A DNA stretch of 64,000 bases from Pseudomonas sp. Fl4BN1 (GTDB taxonomy: Bacteria > Pseudomonadota > Gammaproteobacteria > Pseudomonadales > Pseudomonadaceae). The stretch spans positions 1-64,000 of the forward strand of contig NZ_JAAARM010000019.1 of NCBI RefSeq assembly GCF_009908285.1, given 5' to 3'. Below, one piece after another: positions 24,823 through 35,435 of the stretch. The first letter of the stretch is position 1. Each line of letters opens with the position of its first letter. A program made the translations under genes and the position numbers. The notes below the pieces were generated by a model. That model saw only the letters and a program-made list of their open reading frames with translations, did no database searches and had not been told where the DNA came from.

Positions 24823-26244
24823 ATGCCGCATATTCTGATCGTCGAAGACGAAACCATTATCCGCTCGGCCCTGCGCCGCCTGCTCGAACGCAACCAATAT
24901 CAGGTCAGCGAAGCCGGCTCCGTGCAGGAAGCCCAGGAGCGCTTCAGCATCCCCACGTTCGACCTGATCGTCAGTGACCTGCGCCTGCCAGGCGCGCCGG
25001 GCACCGAGCTGATCAAGCTGGGGCAAGGCACTCCGGTTTTGATCATGACCAGCTACGCCAGCCTGCGCTCAGCCGTGGATTCGATGAAGATGGGCGCGGT
25101 GGACTACATCGCCAAACCTTTCGACCACGATGAAATGCTCCAGGCTGTAGCGCGAATCCTTCGGGACCGCCAAAGCGCCGAAAACGCCCCGACAGAGCGT
25201 CCGTCGAGCAAGGCTGGTACGACTGCCGACAAGCCTGGCAACAGCAACGGCGAAATCGGCATCATAGGTTCCTGCCCTCCCATGCAGGATCTGTACAGCA
25301 AGATCCGCAAGGTCGCGCCGACGGACTCCAATGTCCTGATCCAGGGCGAGTCCGGTACCGGTAAGGAACTGGTCGCTCGGGCACTGCATAACCTTTCCAA
25401 GCGCGCCAAGGCACCGATGATCTCAGTGAACTGCGCGGCGATTCCGGAAACCCTGATCGAGTCCGAATTGTTCGGCCACGAGAAAGGCGCGTTCACCGGT
25501 GCCAGTGCCGGTCGTGCCGGCCTGGTGGAGGCAGCGGACGGTGGCACACTGTTTCTTGACGAGATCGGCGAACTACCACTGGAGGCCCAGGCGCGACTGC
25601 TGCGAGTCCTGCAGGAAGGCGAGATTCGCCGCGTGGGTTCAGTACAGTCGCAGAAAGTCGATGTGCGCCTGATCGCCGCGACTCACCGCGACCTGAAGAG
25701 CCTGTCGAAGATCGGGCAGTTCCGTGAAGACTTGTATTACCGTCTGCACGTGATTGCCCTGAAACTACCCGCCCTGCGCGAGCGTGGCGCCGACGTGAAT
25801 GAAATTGCCCATGCATTTCTCGCGCGCCAGAGTGCACGCATCGGTCGCACGGACCTGCAGTTCGCTGCTGATGCTGAGCAAGCCATCCGCCATTATTCCT
25901 GGCCAGGGAACGTGCGTGAGCTGGAGAACGCTGTCGAGCGCGCAGTGATTTTGTGCGAAAGCCCGGAAATCTCCGCCGACCTGCTGGGCATCGATATCGA
26001 ATTGAGCGACCTGGAGGACGACGACTTCGTCAGCCTGGCGCCTCAGTCGGGTAACACCAGCCATGAACCGACCGAAGACCTGTCACTGGAGGACTACTTC
26101 CAACACTTCGTCCTCGAACACCAGGACCACATGACCGAGACCGAGCTGGCACGCAAACTGGGGGTCAGCCGCAAATGCCTCTGGGAGCGACGCCAACGCC
26201 TGGGCATCCCTCGGCGCAAAAGCGGAGTAGCCAGCGAAAGCTGA
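24823..26244 (+). CDS. cbrB: Sigma-54-dependent response regulator CbrB
   Basis: 473-aa NtrC-type activator. Receiver domain with the phospho-Asp in LIVSDLRLPG (about residue 52). AAA+ domain: Walker A GESGTGKE, the GAFTGA loop contacting sigma-54 (HEKGAFTGASAG), Walker B GGTLFLDEIGEL and the arginine finger region FREDLYYRL. C-terminal Fis-type helix-turn-helix (ETELARKLGVSRKCLWERRQRLG). It activates crcZ, whose sigma-54 promoter lies 170 bp downstream. Forms an operon with cbrA (22-bp gap). Confidence 0.97.
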   Translation: MPHILIVEDETIIRSALRRLLERNQYQVSEAGSVQEAQERFSIPTFDLIVSDLRLPGAPGTELIKLGQGTPVLIMTSYASLRSAVDSMKMGAVDYIAKPFDHDEMLQAVARILRDRQSAENAPTERPSSKAGTTADKPGNSNGEIGIIGSCPPMQDLYSKIRKVAPTDSNVLIQGESGTGKELVARALHNLSKRAKAPMISVNCAAIPETLIESELFGHEKGAFTGASAGRAGLVEAADGGTLFLDEIGELPLEAQARLLRVLQEGEIRRVGSVQSQKVDVRLIAATHRDLKSLSKIGQFREDLYYRLHVIALKLPALRERGADVNEIAHAFLARQSARIGRTDLQFAADAEQAIRHYSWPGNVRELENAVERAVILCESPEISADLLGIDIELSDLEDDDFVSLAPQSGNTSHEPTEDLSLEDYFQHFVLEHQDHMTETELARKLGVSRKCLWERRQRLGIPRRKSGVASES

Positions 26245-26266
26245 ACCATTGCTGACAAACATGCGG

Positions 26267-26317
26267 GTAACACTCGCGTTTGTGAAAAAACTGTTACCTG
26301 TGTAATTGCACGTAACA
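26267..26317. promoter_or_regulatory. CbrB binding sites upstream of crcZ
   Basis: TGTTAC (26292–26297) and GTAACA (26312–26317) form an inverted repeat with exactly 14 bp between them. This matches the TGTTAC-N14-GTAACA type of CbrB site that I recall from P. putida work. A further GTAACA lies at 26267 and a GTAAC at 26334. Distance to the sigma-54 promoter (about 100 bp) suits an enhancer. Confidence 0.7.
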
Positions 26318-26319
26318 AG

Positions 26320-26357
26320 AACCGGGGCTAAAGGTAACGAAGCCCCGGTTTTTTTTG
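26320..26357 (+). terminator. Terminator of cbrAB
   Basis: AACCGGGGCT…AGCCCCGGTT stem with an 11-nt loop followed by eight T residues, between cbrB and crcZ. It separates the operon from its sRNA target. Confidence 0.9.
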
Positions 26358-26414
26358 GCTCGAAAAACACCCGACAACGCGCCTAACCCCTTGTTTCATT
26401 GGAGATCGCAAAAG

Positions 26415-26431
26415 TTGGCACGACACCTGCT
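26415..26431 (+). promoter_or_regulatory. Sigma-54 promoter of crcZ
   Basis: TTGGCACGACACCTGCT: GG at 26417–26418 and GC at 26429–26430 with exactly 10 bp between, the -24/-12 pattern. Start of transcription is expected near 26442. Confidence 0.85.
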
Positions 26432-26441
26432 ATATGCTTAG

Positions 26442-26812
26442 TACAAGAACAATAACAAGCAATGCACAAGACAATAAAAATAAGACGAATCGACTCACGC
26501 ATAATAAAAACAACACGGCGGAGGCGCAGCTAACTGATTCTTTTGGAGAGGCGTTGTATTTGGGGCATGCCCCACAACCAGGCCGAGAACAACAAAAACT
26601 GCCCTAAGGCAGAGCCTGAACTGGTTGGATCGAAAGGTCATTGCAACACAGCGATCAAAGCAATCCGTTTGCTCTTGGCTCCCGATTGGGAGGGTCACTC
26701 TGAGTAAATCAGGTGACAAGGGCGTTTAACAAAAACAAGAAGCCCGAAACCAATAATAAAAATAGAGCACGCAACTATTCTGGGGGAGCTTCGGCTCCCC
26801 TTGTGGTTTCTG
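26442..26812 (+). ncRNA. crcZ: CrcZ, Hfq/Crc-titrating small RNA
   Basis: About 370 nt between the sigma-54 promoter and a strong hairpin. It contains six A-rich 'CA' motifs that bind Hfq–Crc: near 26445, 26470, 26501, 26585, 26726 and 26749 (for example AAGAACAATAACAAGC and GAGAACAACAAAAACT). By sequestering Hfq/Crc it lifts catabolite repression when CbrAB is active. Position between cbrB and pcnB is the classic one. No protein is encoded. Confidence 0.92.
26782..26812 (+). terminator. Terminator of crcZ
   Basis: GGGGAGC TTCG GCTCCCC hairpin with a stable UUCG loop followed by a T-rich tail (TTGTGGTTT). Confidence 0.75.
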
Positions 26813-26989
26813 GAATTCAGCTTTTTTAGCCCAATACCTCATCCCAGCCCCACTAGACCGCTGCTTTGCGCCCGACTGCACAAGTCGCGGCAGCTTCCTA
26901 CACCATCCTTCGACTAAATGCTAGAATCCCCGCCCATCATGCGGTCATTCTTCTGTTTTGGCCGAACATTCCTTCAAACAGTGCATCCC

Positions 26990-28387
26990 ATGCTGAAGAA
27001 GCTGTTCCAGTCATTCCGTTCTCCCTTGCGTCGTACGCAACACAAACGCAGCACGCCTGAAGTGCTCAACAGCAGCCAACACTCGCTGCAACGTGCCCAG
27101 TTCAGTCGGTATGCGGTGAATATCGTCGAGCGCCTGCAGAACGCCGGCTACCAGGCTTACCTGGTGGGCGGCTGCGTGCGCGACATGCTGCTCAATATCA
27201 CCCCCAAGGATTTTGACGTCGCGACCAGTGCCACGCCAGAGCAGGTCAAGGCCGAGTTTCGTAACGCACGGATCATTGGTCGTCGTTTCAAACTGGTGCA
27301 TATCCACTTCGGTCGCGAAATCATCGAAGTCGCGACTTTCCGCGCCAACCACCCGCAAAACGAAGTCGAGGAGGACAGTAACCAATCCTCACGCAACGAA
27401 AGCGGGCGGATCCTGCGGGACAATGTCTACGGCACCCTGGAAGAAGACGCGCAACGCCGTGACTTCACCATCAATGCCCTGTACTACGATCCGGTCAGCG
27501 AACGGATCCTCGATTACGCCAACGGCGTACACGACATTCGCAACAACCTGATCCGCTTGATCGGCGACCCTCGGCAGCGCTACCAGGAAGACCCGGTGCG
27601 GATGCTGCGGGCGGTGCGCTTCGCGGCAAAGCTGAATTTCGGTATCGAGAAACATACCGCGATGCCGATCCGCGAACTGGCACCAATGCTGCGGGAGATC
27701 CCTTCGGCACGCCTGTTCGAAGAAGTGCTCAAGCTGTTCCTCTCCGGGTACGCCGCCGACACCTTCGAAATGCTGGTGGACCTGCAGTTGTTCGATCCTC
27801 TGTTCCCGGCCAGCGCCGAAGCATTGGAATGCAACCCGACCTACACCCATACGCTGATCAGCGAAGCCTTGATCAACACCGACTTGCGGATCAAGCAGAA
27901 CAAGCCAGTAACCCCGGCCTTCCTCTTCGCCGCCCTGCTCTGGCCGGCCCTGCCGGCTCGGGTACTGCGCCTGCAGGACCGTGGCATGCCGCCGATTCCG
28001 GCCATGCAGGAAGCTGCGCACGAGCTGATCGCCGAACAGTGCCAGCGCATCGCGATTCCAAAGCGCTTCACCATGCCGATCCGCGAGATCTGGGATATGC
28101 AGGAGCGCCTGCCACGGCGCAGCGGCAAGCGGGCCGACCAGTTGCTGGACAATCCACGCTTCCGTGCTGGTTACGACTTCCTGTTACTGCGTGAAAGTGC
28201 CGGCGAGCAGACCGATGGCCTGGGTGAATGGTGGACCGACTACCAGGACGCCAACGATGCCGAACGCCGTGACATGATCCGAGACCTGAGTGGCAAGGAA
28301 GACGCCAGTGGTGCGCCCCGCAAGCGTCGGCGCAGCAGTGGCGCCAAACGCAAGCGGGCCGGCAGCTCCAACGCATCAGGCGAATGA
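26990..28387 (+). CDS. pcnB: Poly(A) polymerase I
   Basis: 465 aa; adds poly(A) tails to RNA 3' ends and so marks them for decay. Nucleotidyltransferase motif GGCVRDMLLNITPKDFDVAT (about 65–85, with the DxD pair), then RRDFTINALYYD and the RNA-binding region with GDPRQRYQEDPVRMLRAVRFAAKL. The C-terminal tail is highly basic (KRRRSSGAKRKRAG), typical for RNA binding. I start at ATG 26990, where homologues begin; the longer frame would run into the sequence just after crcZ. folK follows at once. Confidence 0.95.
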   Translation: MLKKLFQSFRSPLRRTQHKRSTPEVLNSSQHSLQRAQFSRYAVNIVERLQNAGYQAYLVGGCVRDMLLNITPKDFDVATSATPEQVKAEFRNARIIGRRFKLVHIHFGREIIEVATFRANHPQNEVEEDSNQSSRNESGRILRDNVYGTLEEDAQRRDFTINALYYDPVSERILDYANGVHDIRNNLIRLIGDPRQRYQEDPVRMLRAVRFAAKLNFGIEKHTAMPIRELAPMLREIPSARLFEEVLKLFLSGYAADTFEMLVDLQLFDPLFPASAEALECNPTYTHTLISEALINTDLRIKQNKPVTPAFLFAALLWPALPARVLRLQDRGMPPIPAMQEAAHELIAEQCQRIAIPKRFTMPIREIWDMQERLPRRSGKRADQLLDNPRFRAGYDFLLLRESAGEQTDGLGEWWTDYQDANDAERRDMIRDLSGKEDASGAPRKRRRSSGAKRKRAGSSNASGE

Positions 28388-28390
28388 TTG

Positions 28391-28870
28391 ATGGCGCGCA
28401 TCTACATCGGCATGGGTAGCAATCTGGCCGCCCCTGAAGAGCAACTGCGCAGTGCCATCGAGGCACTGGCGCAGTTGCCCGCCAGCCAGCTGCTGAGCGT
28501 GTCGGGGTTCTATCAAAGCGACTCCCTGCTTCCCGGCCAGCCGCGTTATACCAACGCCGTGGCGGCACTGGACAGCGACCTGCAACCGCTAGTGCTGCTC
28601 GATGCGTTGCAAGCCATCGAAAACCAGCAAGGCCGCGAACGCAATGAGCGCTGGGGGCCGCGCACACTGGACCTGGACATCCTCCTGTTCGGTGATCGGC
28701 TGATCGACGAGCCGCGCCTCAAGGTGCCCCACTACCACATGCAGGCCCGTCCCTTTGTCCTCTATCCGCTGGCGGAATTGGCTCCTGCCGAGCTGCAACT
28801 GGCCGATGGACGTACCCTGCAAGAGCTGCTCGCTGCCTGTCCATTTGTCGGGCTGGAACGCCTACCCTGA
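28391..28870 (+). CDS. folK: HPPK, 6-hydroxymethyl-7,8-dihydropterin pyrophosphokinase
   Basis: 159 aa; transfers pyrophosphate from ATP to hydroxymethyl-dihydropterin in folate synthesis. Signature ERWGPRTLDLDILLFGD contains the two Mg-binding Asp. N-terminal GMGSNLAAPEEQLRSAI is typical. ATG 28391 is three bases after the pcnB stop; an in-frame TTG directly before it is not needed. Confidence 0.95.
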   Translation: MARIYIGMGSNLAAPEEQLRSAIEALAQLPASQLLSVSGFYQSDSLLPGQPRYTNAVAALDSDLQPLVLLDALQAIENQQGRERNERWGPRTLDLDILLFGDRLIDEPRLKVPHYHMQARPFVLYPLAELAPAELQLADGRTLQELLAACPFVGLERLP

Positions 28871-29264
28871 CCGCTGAAACGCATCAGTAACGGCGGTAAC
28901 ACTCGCAGCGTAACAATGCGGTAACACATCTAATTGACTTCCCGAGTTCTCATCACGACTATAGGCGTCCCGCTGCCGCCATCACGGCGTTAAAGGGCGC
29001 AATTCAAGCAAGGTCTGTTTGCGGAAAACACAGGAAAGGCCAGGCAGAATCAGCTGTCACGCAGCGGTGGCACCCGTAGCCAAACAGCTGGACTGAGCAC
29101 AGGATGATACGCACTGCGCCGTAAGCGCGAGTCCCGGCACCGCCTTCATATCGCTTGGAACCAGGCTGTATAAGCACGACAAAAGACCGTGCGCCTGAAT
29201 AACGAAGAATCACGCGCGTTACTCGCAGTAGTTTCCAAAGCGCCTGAAATGAGGACCCCTTTTT
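28871..29264 (+). promoter_or_regulatory. Long upstream region and leader of panB
   Basis: About 390 bp with no ORF. Four direct GTAAC repeats (28887, 28896, 28910, 28921) precede a candidate promoter: -35 TTGACT at 28934–28939 and CGACTATAGG around 28957–28965. If this is the promoter, the leader is about 295 nt. The leader has inverted repeats, e.g. CAGCTGT…ACAGCTG (near 29050–29090), pointing to RNA structure or a small RNA. Neither is identified. Confidence 0.5.
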
Positions 29265-30065
29265 ATGCCAGACATCACTCTGACCACCCTGCAAAACCTC
29301 AAGCACAAAGGCGAGAAAATCGCCATGCTGACCTGCTATGACGCGACCTTCGCCCACACCTGCTGCGAAGCCGGCGTCGACGTTCTGCTGGTAGGCGACT
29401 CCCTCGGCATGGTCTTGCAAGGGCACGACAGCACACTGCCCGTCAGCACTGCCGATATGGCCTACCACGTCGCTGCGGTGAAACGCGGCAACAACGGCGC
29501 AATGATCGTTGCTGACCTGTCCTTCATGTCCTACGCCACCCCCGAGCAGGCGCTGAGCAGCTCAGCCCAGCTGATGCAGGCTGGTGCGCACATGGTCAAG
29601 ATCGAAGGCGCAGCCTGGCTGGCCGAGTCGGTTCGCCTGTTGAACGAACGTGGCGTTCCTGTCTGCGTGCACATGGGGCTGACCCCGCAGACGGTGAATG
29701 TACTGGGCGGCTATAAAGTCCAGGGGCGCAACGAAAGCCAGGCACGGCAGATGCGCGCCGATGCCATCGCCCTGGAACAGGCCGGCGCGGCAATGCTGCT
29801 GCTGGAATGCGTGCCCAGCGAGCTGGCGACCGAAATCACTCAAGCGGTGAAGATCCCGGTGATCGGTATCGGTGCCGGCAGCGCTACCGACGGCCAGGTC
29901 CTGGTGATCCACGACATGCTGGGGCTGTCTCTCAGCGGTCGCTCGCCCAAGTTCGTGAAAAACTTCATGGCCGGTAAAGACAGCATCCAGGCCGCATTGA
30001 GCGCTTATGTTCAAGAAGTCAAAGCCGTTACCTTCCCTGGCGTCGAACACGGGTTCTCTGCATGA
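29265..30065 (+). CDS. panB: Ketopantoate hydroxymethyltransferase
   Basis: 266 aa; adds a hydroxymethyl group from methylene-THF to 2-oxoisovalerate, first step of pantothenate synthesis. TIM-barrel marks: MLTCYDATFA, VGDSLGMVLQGHDSTLPV with the metal Asp, VKIEGAAW, and GIGAGSATDGQVLV. The ATG has AGGACCCC upstream. Overlaps panC by 4 bp (ATGA). Confidence 0.97.
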   Translation: MPDITLTTLQNLKHKGEKIAMLTCYDATFAHTCCEAGVDVLLVGDSLGMVLQGHDSTLPVSTADMAYHVAAVKRGNNGAMIVADLSFMSYATPEQALSSSAQLMQAGAHMVKIEGAAWLAESVRLLNERGVPVCVHMGLTPQTVNVLGGYKVQGRNESQARQMRADAIALEQAGAAMLLLECVPSELATEITQAVKIPVIGIGAGSATDGQVLVIHDMLGLSLSGRSPKFVKNFMAGKDSIQAALSAYVQEVKAVTFPGVEHGFSA

Positions 30066-30922
30066 ATACAGTTAAAACCGTGCGCGAATTGCGCGCTGCG
30101 GTCGCCCGCGCCCGCAGCGAAGGCAAGCGCATCGGCTTCGTGCCGACCATGGGCAACTTGCACAGCGGTCACGCGGCCCTAGTGGCCAAAGCGGCCCAAC
30201 GAGTGGACTTCGTGGTCGCCAGTATCTTCGTCAACCCGCTGCAGTTCGGTGCAGGGGAGGATCTGGACAAGTACCCTCGCACCCTCGCCGCCGACCAGGA
30301 AAAACTGCTCCAGGCCGGCTGCCAGTTGCTGTTCGCTCCCGGCGTCGAAGAAATGTACCCCGACGGCATGGCCGGGCAGACCCGAGTCAGCGTTCCACAA
30401 CTGTCCGAAGGCCTGTGCGGTGCCAGTCGGCCCGGGCATTTCGAAGGTGTGGCCACGGTGGTCAGTAAGCTGTTCAACATGGTCCAGCCCGATCTGGCGG
30501 TATTCGGCCAGAAGGACTATCAACAACTGGCCGTCATCCGTGCCCTGGTGCATGACCTGAACATGCCAGTCCAGATCATCGGCGAGCCCACGGTGCGAGC
30601 TGCCGACGGCCTGGCCCTGTCCTCACGCAATGGTTACCTGAGTGAAGAGCAGCGTGCCGTTGCGCCGGTGCTGTACCGCAGCCTGAGCCAGATAGCTCAG
30701 GCCATCAAGGGTGGCGAGCGCGACTATGCGAAGCTGCTGGCCGAGCATCAACAGCTGCTCGAAGCGGCTGGTCTGCGTGGTGACTACCTGGAAATCCGCC
30801 AGGCACAGAACCTGCGTCCAGCCACCGCCGAAGACCGCGACCTGGTGATTCTGGTGGCGGCGTATCTGGGTGTGACACGGCTGATCGACAACCTGCATCT
30901 GAACCTCGACACACCGGCATAA
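30062..30922 (+). CDS. panC: Pantothenate synthetase
   Basis: 286 aa; joins pantoate and beta-alanine using ATP. Motifs: VPTMGNLHSGHAALV (HIGH-like), SIFVNPLQFGAGEDLDKYPR, FGQKDYQQLAVI, and SSRNGYLS (KMSKS-like). Beta-alanine is supplied by PanD just downstream. Confidence 0.97.
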   Translation: MNTVKTVRELRAAVARARSEGKRIGFVPTMGNLHSGHAALVAKAAQRVDFVVASIFVNPLQFGAGEDLDKYPRTLAADQEKLLQAGCQLLFAPGVEEMYPDGMAGQTRVSVPQLSEGLCGASRPGHFEGVATVVSKLFNMVQPDLAVFGQKDYQQLAVIRALVHDLNMPVQIIGEPTVRAADGLALSSRNGYLSEEQRAVAPVLYRSLSQIAQAIKGGERDYAKLLAEHQQLLEAAGLRGDYLEIRQAQNLRPATAEDRDLVILVAAYLGVTRLIDNLHLNLDTPA

Positions 30923-31026
30923 ACGCCTGATTGCCCGAACTCAAACCTTCGGGCAAACTGCCGCCGGCTGGGGCCTGCAGCCAATACTGCAGACCCCGTT
31001 CGAGGATCAGCCCCAGGAAACATCCC

Positions 31027-31407
31027 ATGCATGCCATCATGCTCAAGGCCAAGCTGCATCGCGCAGAAGTCACCCACGCCGTGCTTGATTACGAAGGCTC
31101 TTGTGCCATTGACGGCGACTGGCTGGACCTCTCCGGCATTCGTGAATACGAGCAGATCCAGATCTATAACCTCGACAATGGCGAACGCTTCACCACCTAT
31201 GCCATCCGCGGCGAACCAGGCTCACGAATGATCTCGGTGAACGGCGCCGCCGCGCACAAGGCCAAGGTCGGTGATCGGGTAATCATCTGCGCCTACGCTC
31301 ACTACAGCGAAGCCGATCTGCTCAATTTCAAACCTCGCATGCTGTACATGGCCCCCGGCAACGAGCTGAGCCATACCAGCCATGCGATTGCGGTCCAGGT
31401 CGCCTGA
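31027..31407 (+). CDS. panD: Aspartate 1-decarboxylase proenzyme
   Basis: 126 aa; self-cleaves between Gly24 and Ser25 (YEGSCAIDGDW) to form the pyruvoyl group that decarboxylates aspartate to beta-alanine. Starts MHAIMLKAKLHRAEVTHA, the usual N-terminus; the in-frame sequence before ATG 31027 is not protein-like. Completes the pantothenate operon panBCD. Confidence 0.96.
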   Translation: MHAIMLKAKLHRAEVTHAVLDYEGSCAIDGDWLDLSGIREYEQIQIYNLDNGERFTTYAIRGEPGSRMISVNGAAAHKAKVGDRVIICAYAHYSEADLLNFKPRMLYMAPGNELSHTSHAIAVQVA

Positions 31408-31652
31408 ACCCAACCCCGTTTCTTCGCACTGAAAGCCCGCATGCAGCTCTGGTTGGCCCGCGGGTACAAAATAGTACTGGCCACAGGTCGGACAAAGCCA
31501 AGACAGAACAGCACGCCGGGGTTACTGTTATCCCCCTGAGTGATTAATCGTATCAGCACCGGGCTGACCGAACGGGGTCCTTGGGACCACGCAGGACGTT
31601 CCGGGCTTTTCAGTGTCCAAAAGGCAGTTCAAGCAAAAGGAAAACCGCAGCG

Positions 31653-33317
31653 ATGGCGTACTACCGCACTCCTCAAGACGTTACCGCTCTGCCCGCCTGG
31701 CAAGCGTTGAAAGACCACCGCCAAGCCATGCAGGATTTCAGCATGCGCGAGGCGTTCAATGCCGATCCACAGCGTTTCAGCCAATTTACCCTGAGCAGCT
31801 GCGGACTGTTTCTCGATTATTCGAAGAACCTGATCACCAGCCAGACCCGTGACCTGCTGGTAGACCTGGCCAAGGAAGTAGGCCTGGCCGATGCCATCAA
31901 GGCCATGATGACCGGCGAGTTGGTCAACGCCTCCGAAGGTCGTCCTGCCCTGCACACGGCGCTGCGTCGCCCGGTTGGCGACAAGCTGGCAGTGAACGGT
32001 GTCAACGTGATGCCGGAAGTCCACAAGGTGCTGAACCAGATCACCGAGCTGGTAGGGCGCATCCATGATGGCCTGTGGCGCGGCTACACCGAGAAGCCCA
32101 TTACCGACGTGGTGAACATCGGTATCGGTGGCTCCTTCCTCGGCCCGGAGTTGGTATCCGAAGCGCTGCTGTCCTACGCCCACAAAGGCGTGCGTTGCCA
32201 TTACCTGGCCAACATCGACGGCAGTGAATTCCATGAGCTTTCGGCTAAAATCCGTGCGGAAACCACACTGTTCATCGTTTCCTCGAAGTCCTTCAATACC
32301 CTTGAAACCCTGAAGAACGCCCAGGCTGCACGTGCCTGGTACCTGGCCCAGGGTGGCTCCGAGGCTGAGCTGCATCGCCACTTCATTGCCGTCTCGAGCA
32401 ACAACGCTGCGGCAGTGGCCTTCGGCATCCGTGAAGAGAACATCTTCCCGATGTGGGACTGGGTTGGCGGGCGCTACTCGCTGTGGTCCGCCATTGGCTT
32501 ACCGATCGCCCTGGCCATCGGCATGTCCAACTTCAAGGAGCTACTGTCTGGTGCCTACACCATGGACCAGCACTTCCAGAGCGCCCCGTTCGAACAGAAC
32601 ATGCCGGTACTGCTGGCTCTGCTCGGCGTGTGGTACGGCAACTTCTGGGGCGCGCAAAGCCACGCAATCCTGCCGTACGACCACTACCTGCGTAACATCA
32701 CCAAGCATTTGCAACAGTTGGACATGGAATCCAACGGCAAGAGCGTGCGCCAGGACGGCACGCCAGTGACCACCGATACCGGCCCGGTGATCTGGGGCGG
32801 CGTGGGCTGCAACGGACAACACGCCTACCACCAGTTGCTGCACCAGGGCACCCAGTTGATTCCGGCCGACTTCATCGTGCCGATCGTCAGCTTCAATCCA
32901 GTGGCCGACCACCATCAATGGCTGTATGCCAACTGCCTGTCCCAGAGCCAGGCGCTGATGCTGGGCAAGACCCGCGCCGAAGCTGAGAATGAACTGCGGG
33001 AGAAGGGCCTGAGTGAGGCTGAAGTAGCGAAACTCGCGCCACACAAAGTGATTCCCGGCAACCGTCCGAGCAACACCCTGGTGGTCGAACGCATCAGCCC
33101 GCGACGCCTCGGCGCCCTGGTGGCGCTGTACGAACACAAAGTCTTCGTGCAAAGCGTGATCTGGGGTAACAACGCCTTTGACCAATGGGGCGTGGAGCTG
33201 GGCAAGGAGCTGGGCAAAGGCGTCTACAACCGTCTGACCGGCAGCGATGAAACCCTGGCTGACGATGCCTCGACCCAAGGCCTGATCAACTACTTCCGTG
33301 GCCGTCACCGCGGCTGA
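31653..33317 (+). CDS. pgi: Glucose-6-phosphate isomerase
   Basis: 554 aa; interconverts glucose-6-P and fructose-6-P. Signatures: NIGIGGSFLGPELVSEAL, SSKSFNTLETLKNA, VGGRYSLWSAIGLP, SNGKSVRQDG and the C-terminal FDQWGVELGKELG with active-site Lys region. I start at ATG 31653 (MAYYRTP), with AAAGGAAA upstream. The 245 bp before it hold no gene. In Pseudomonas the enzyme serves mainly gluconeogenesis because phosphofructokinase is absent. Confidence 0.97.
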   Translation: MAYYRTPQDVTALPAWQALKDHRQAMQDFSMREAFNADPQRFSQFTLSSCGLFLDYSKNLITSQTRDLLVDLAKEVGLADAIKAMMTGELVNASEGRPALHTALRRPVGDKLAVNGVNVMPEVHKVLNQITELVGRIHDGLWRGYTEKPITDVVNIGIGGSFLGPELVSEALLSYAHKGVRCHYLANIDGSEFHELSAKIRAETTLFIVSSKSFNTLETLKNAQAARAWYLAQGGSEAELHRHFIAVSSNNAAAVAFGIREENIFPMWDWVGGRYSLWSAIGLPIALAIGMSNFKELLSGAYTMDQHFQSAPFEQNMPVLLALLGVWYGNFWGAQSHAILPYDHYLRNITKHLQQLDMESNGKSVRQDGTPVTTDTGPVIWGGVGCNGQHAYHQLLHQGTQLIPADFIVPIVSFNPVADHHQWLYANCLSQSQALMLGKTRAEAENELREKGLSEAEVAKLAPHKVIPGNRPSNTLVVERISPRRLGALVALYEHKVFVQSVIWGNNAFDQWGVELGKELGKGVYNRLTGSDETLADDASTQGLINYFRGRHRG

Positions 33318-33332
33318 TCAAGCTTCTCTCCC

Positions 33333-33358
33333 ACGGGAGTCGGTACGCCGGCTCCCGT
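33333..33358 (+). terminator. Hairpin after pgi
   Basis: ACGGGAG…CTCCCGT with inner CGG/CCG pairing, 16 bp after the pgi stop. No T-run follows, so this is a weak terminator call. Confidence 0.45.
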
Positions 33359-33444
33359 CCGGGGCTCGCCCCTCCCCCCTTGAACCTTCCTGACACTTGT
33401 GCGCACCCTTATGACTTGTCGCAAAACAAGAATAAGGAACCGTC

Positions 33445-35382
<1,938 letters not shown>

Positions 35383-35435
35383 AACCGGCGCGGCGATGGC
35401 CGCGCCCCTTTTTCCAATATCCGCACCGAGCTGTC

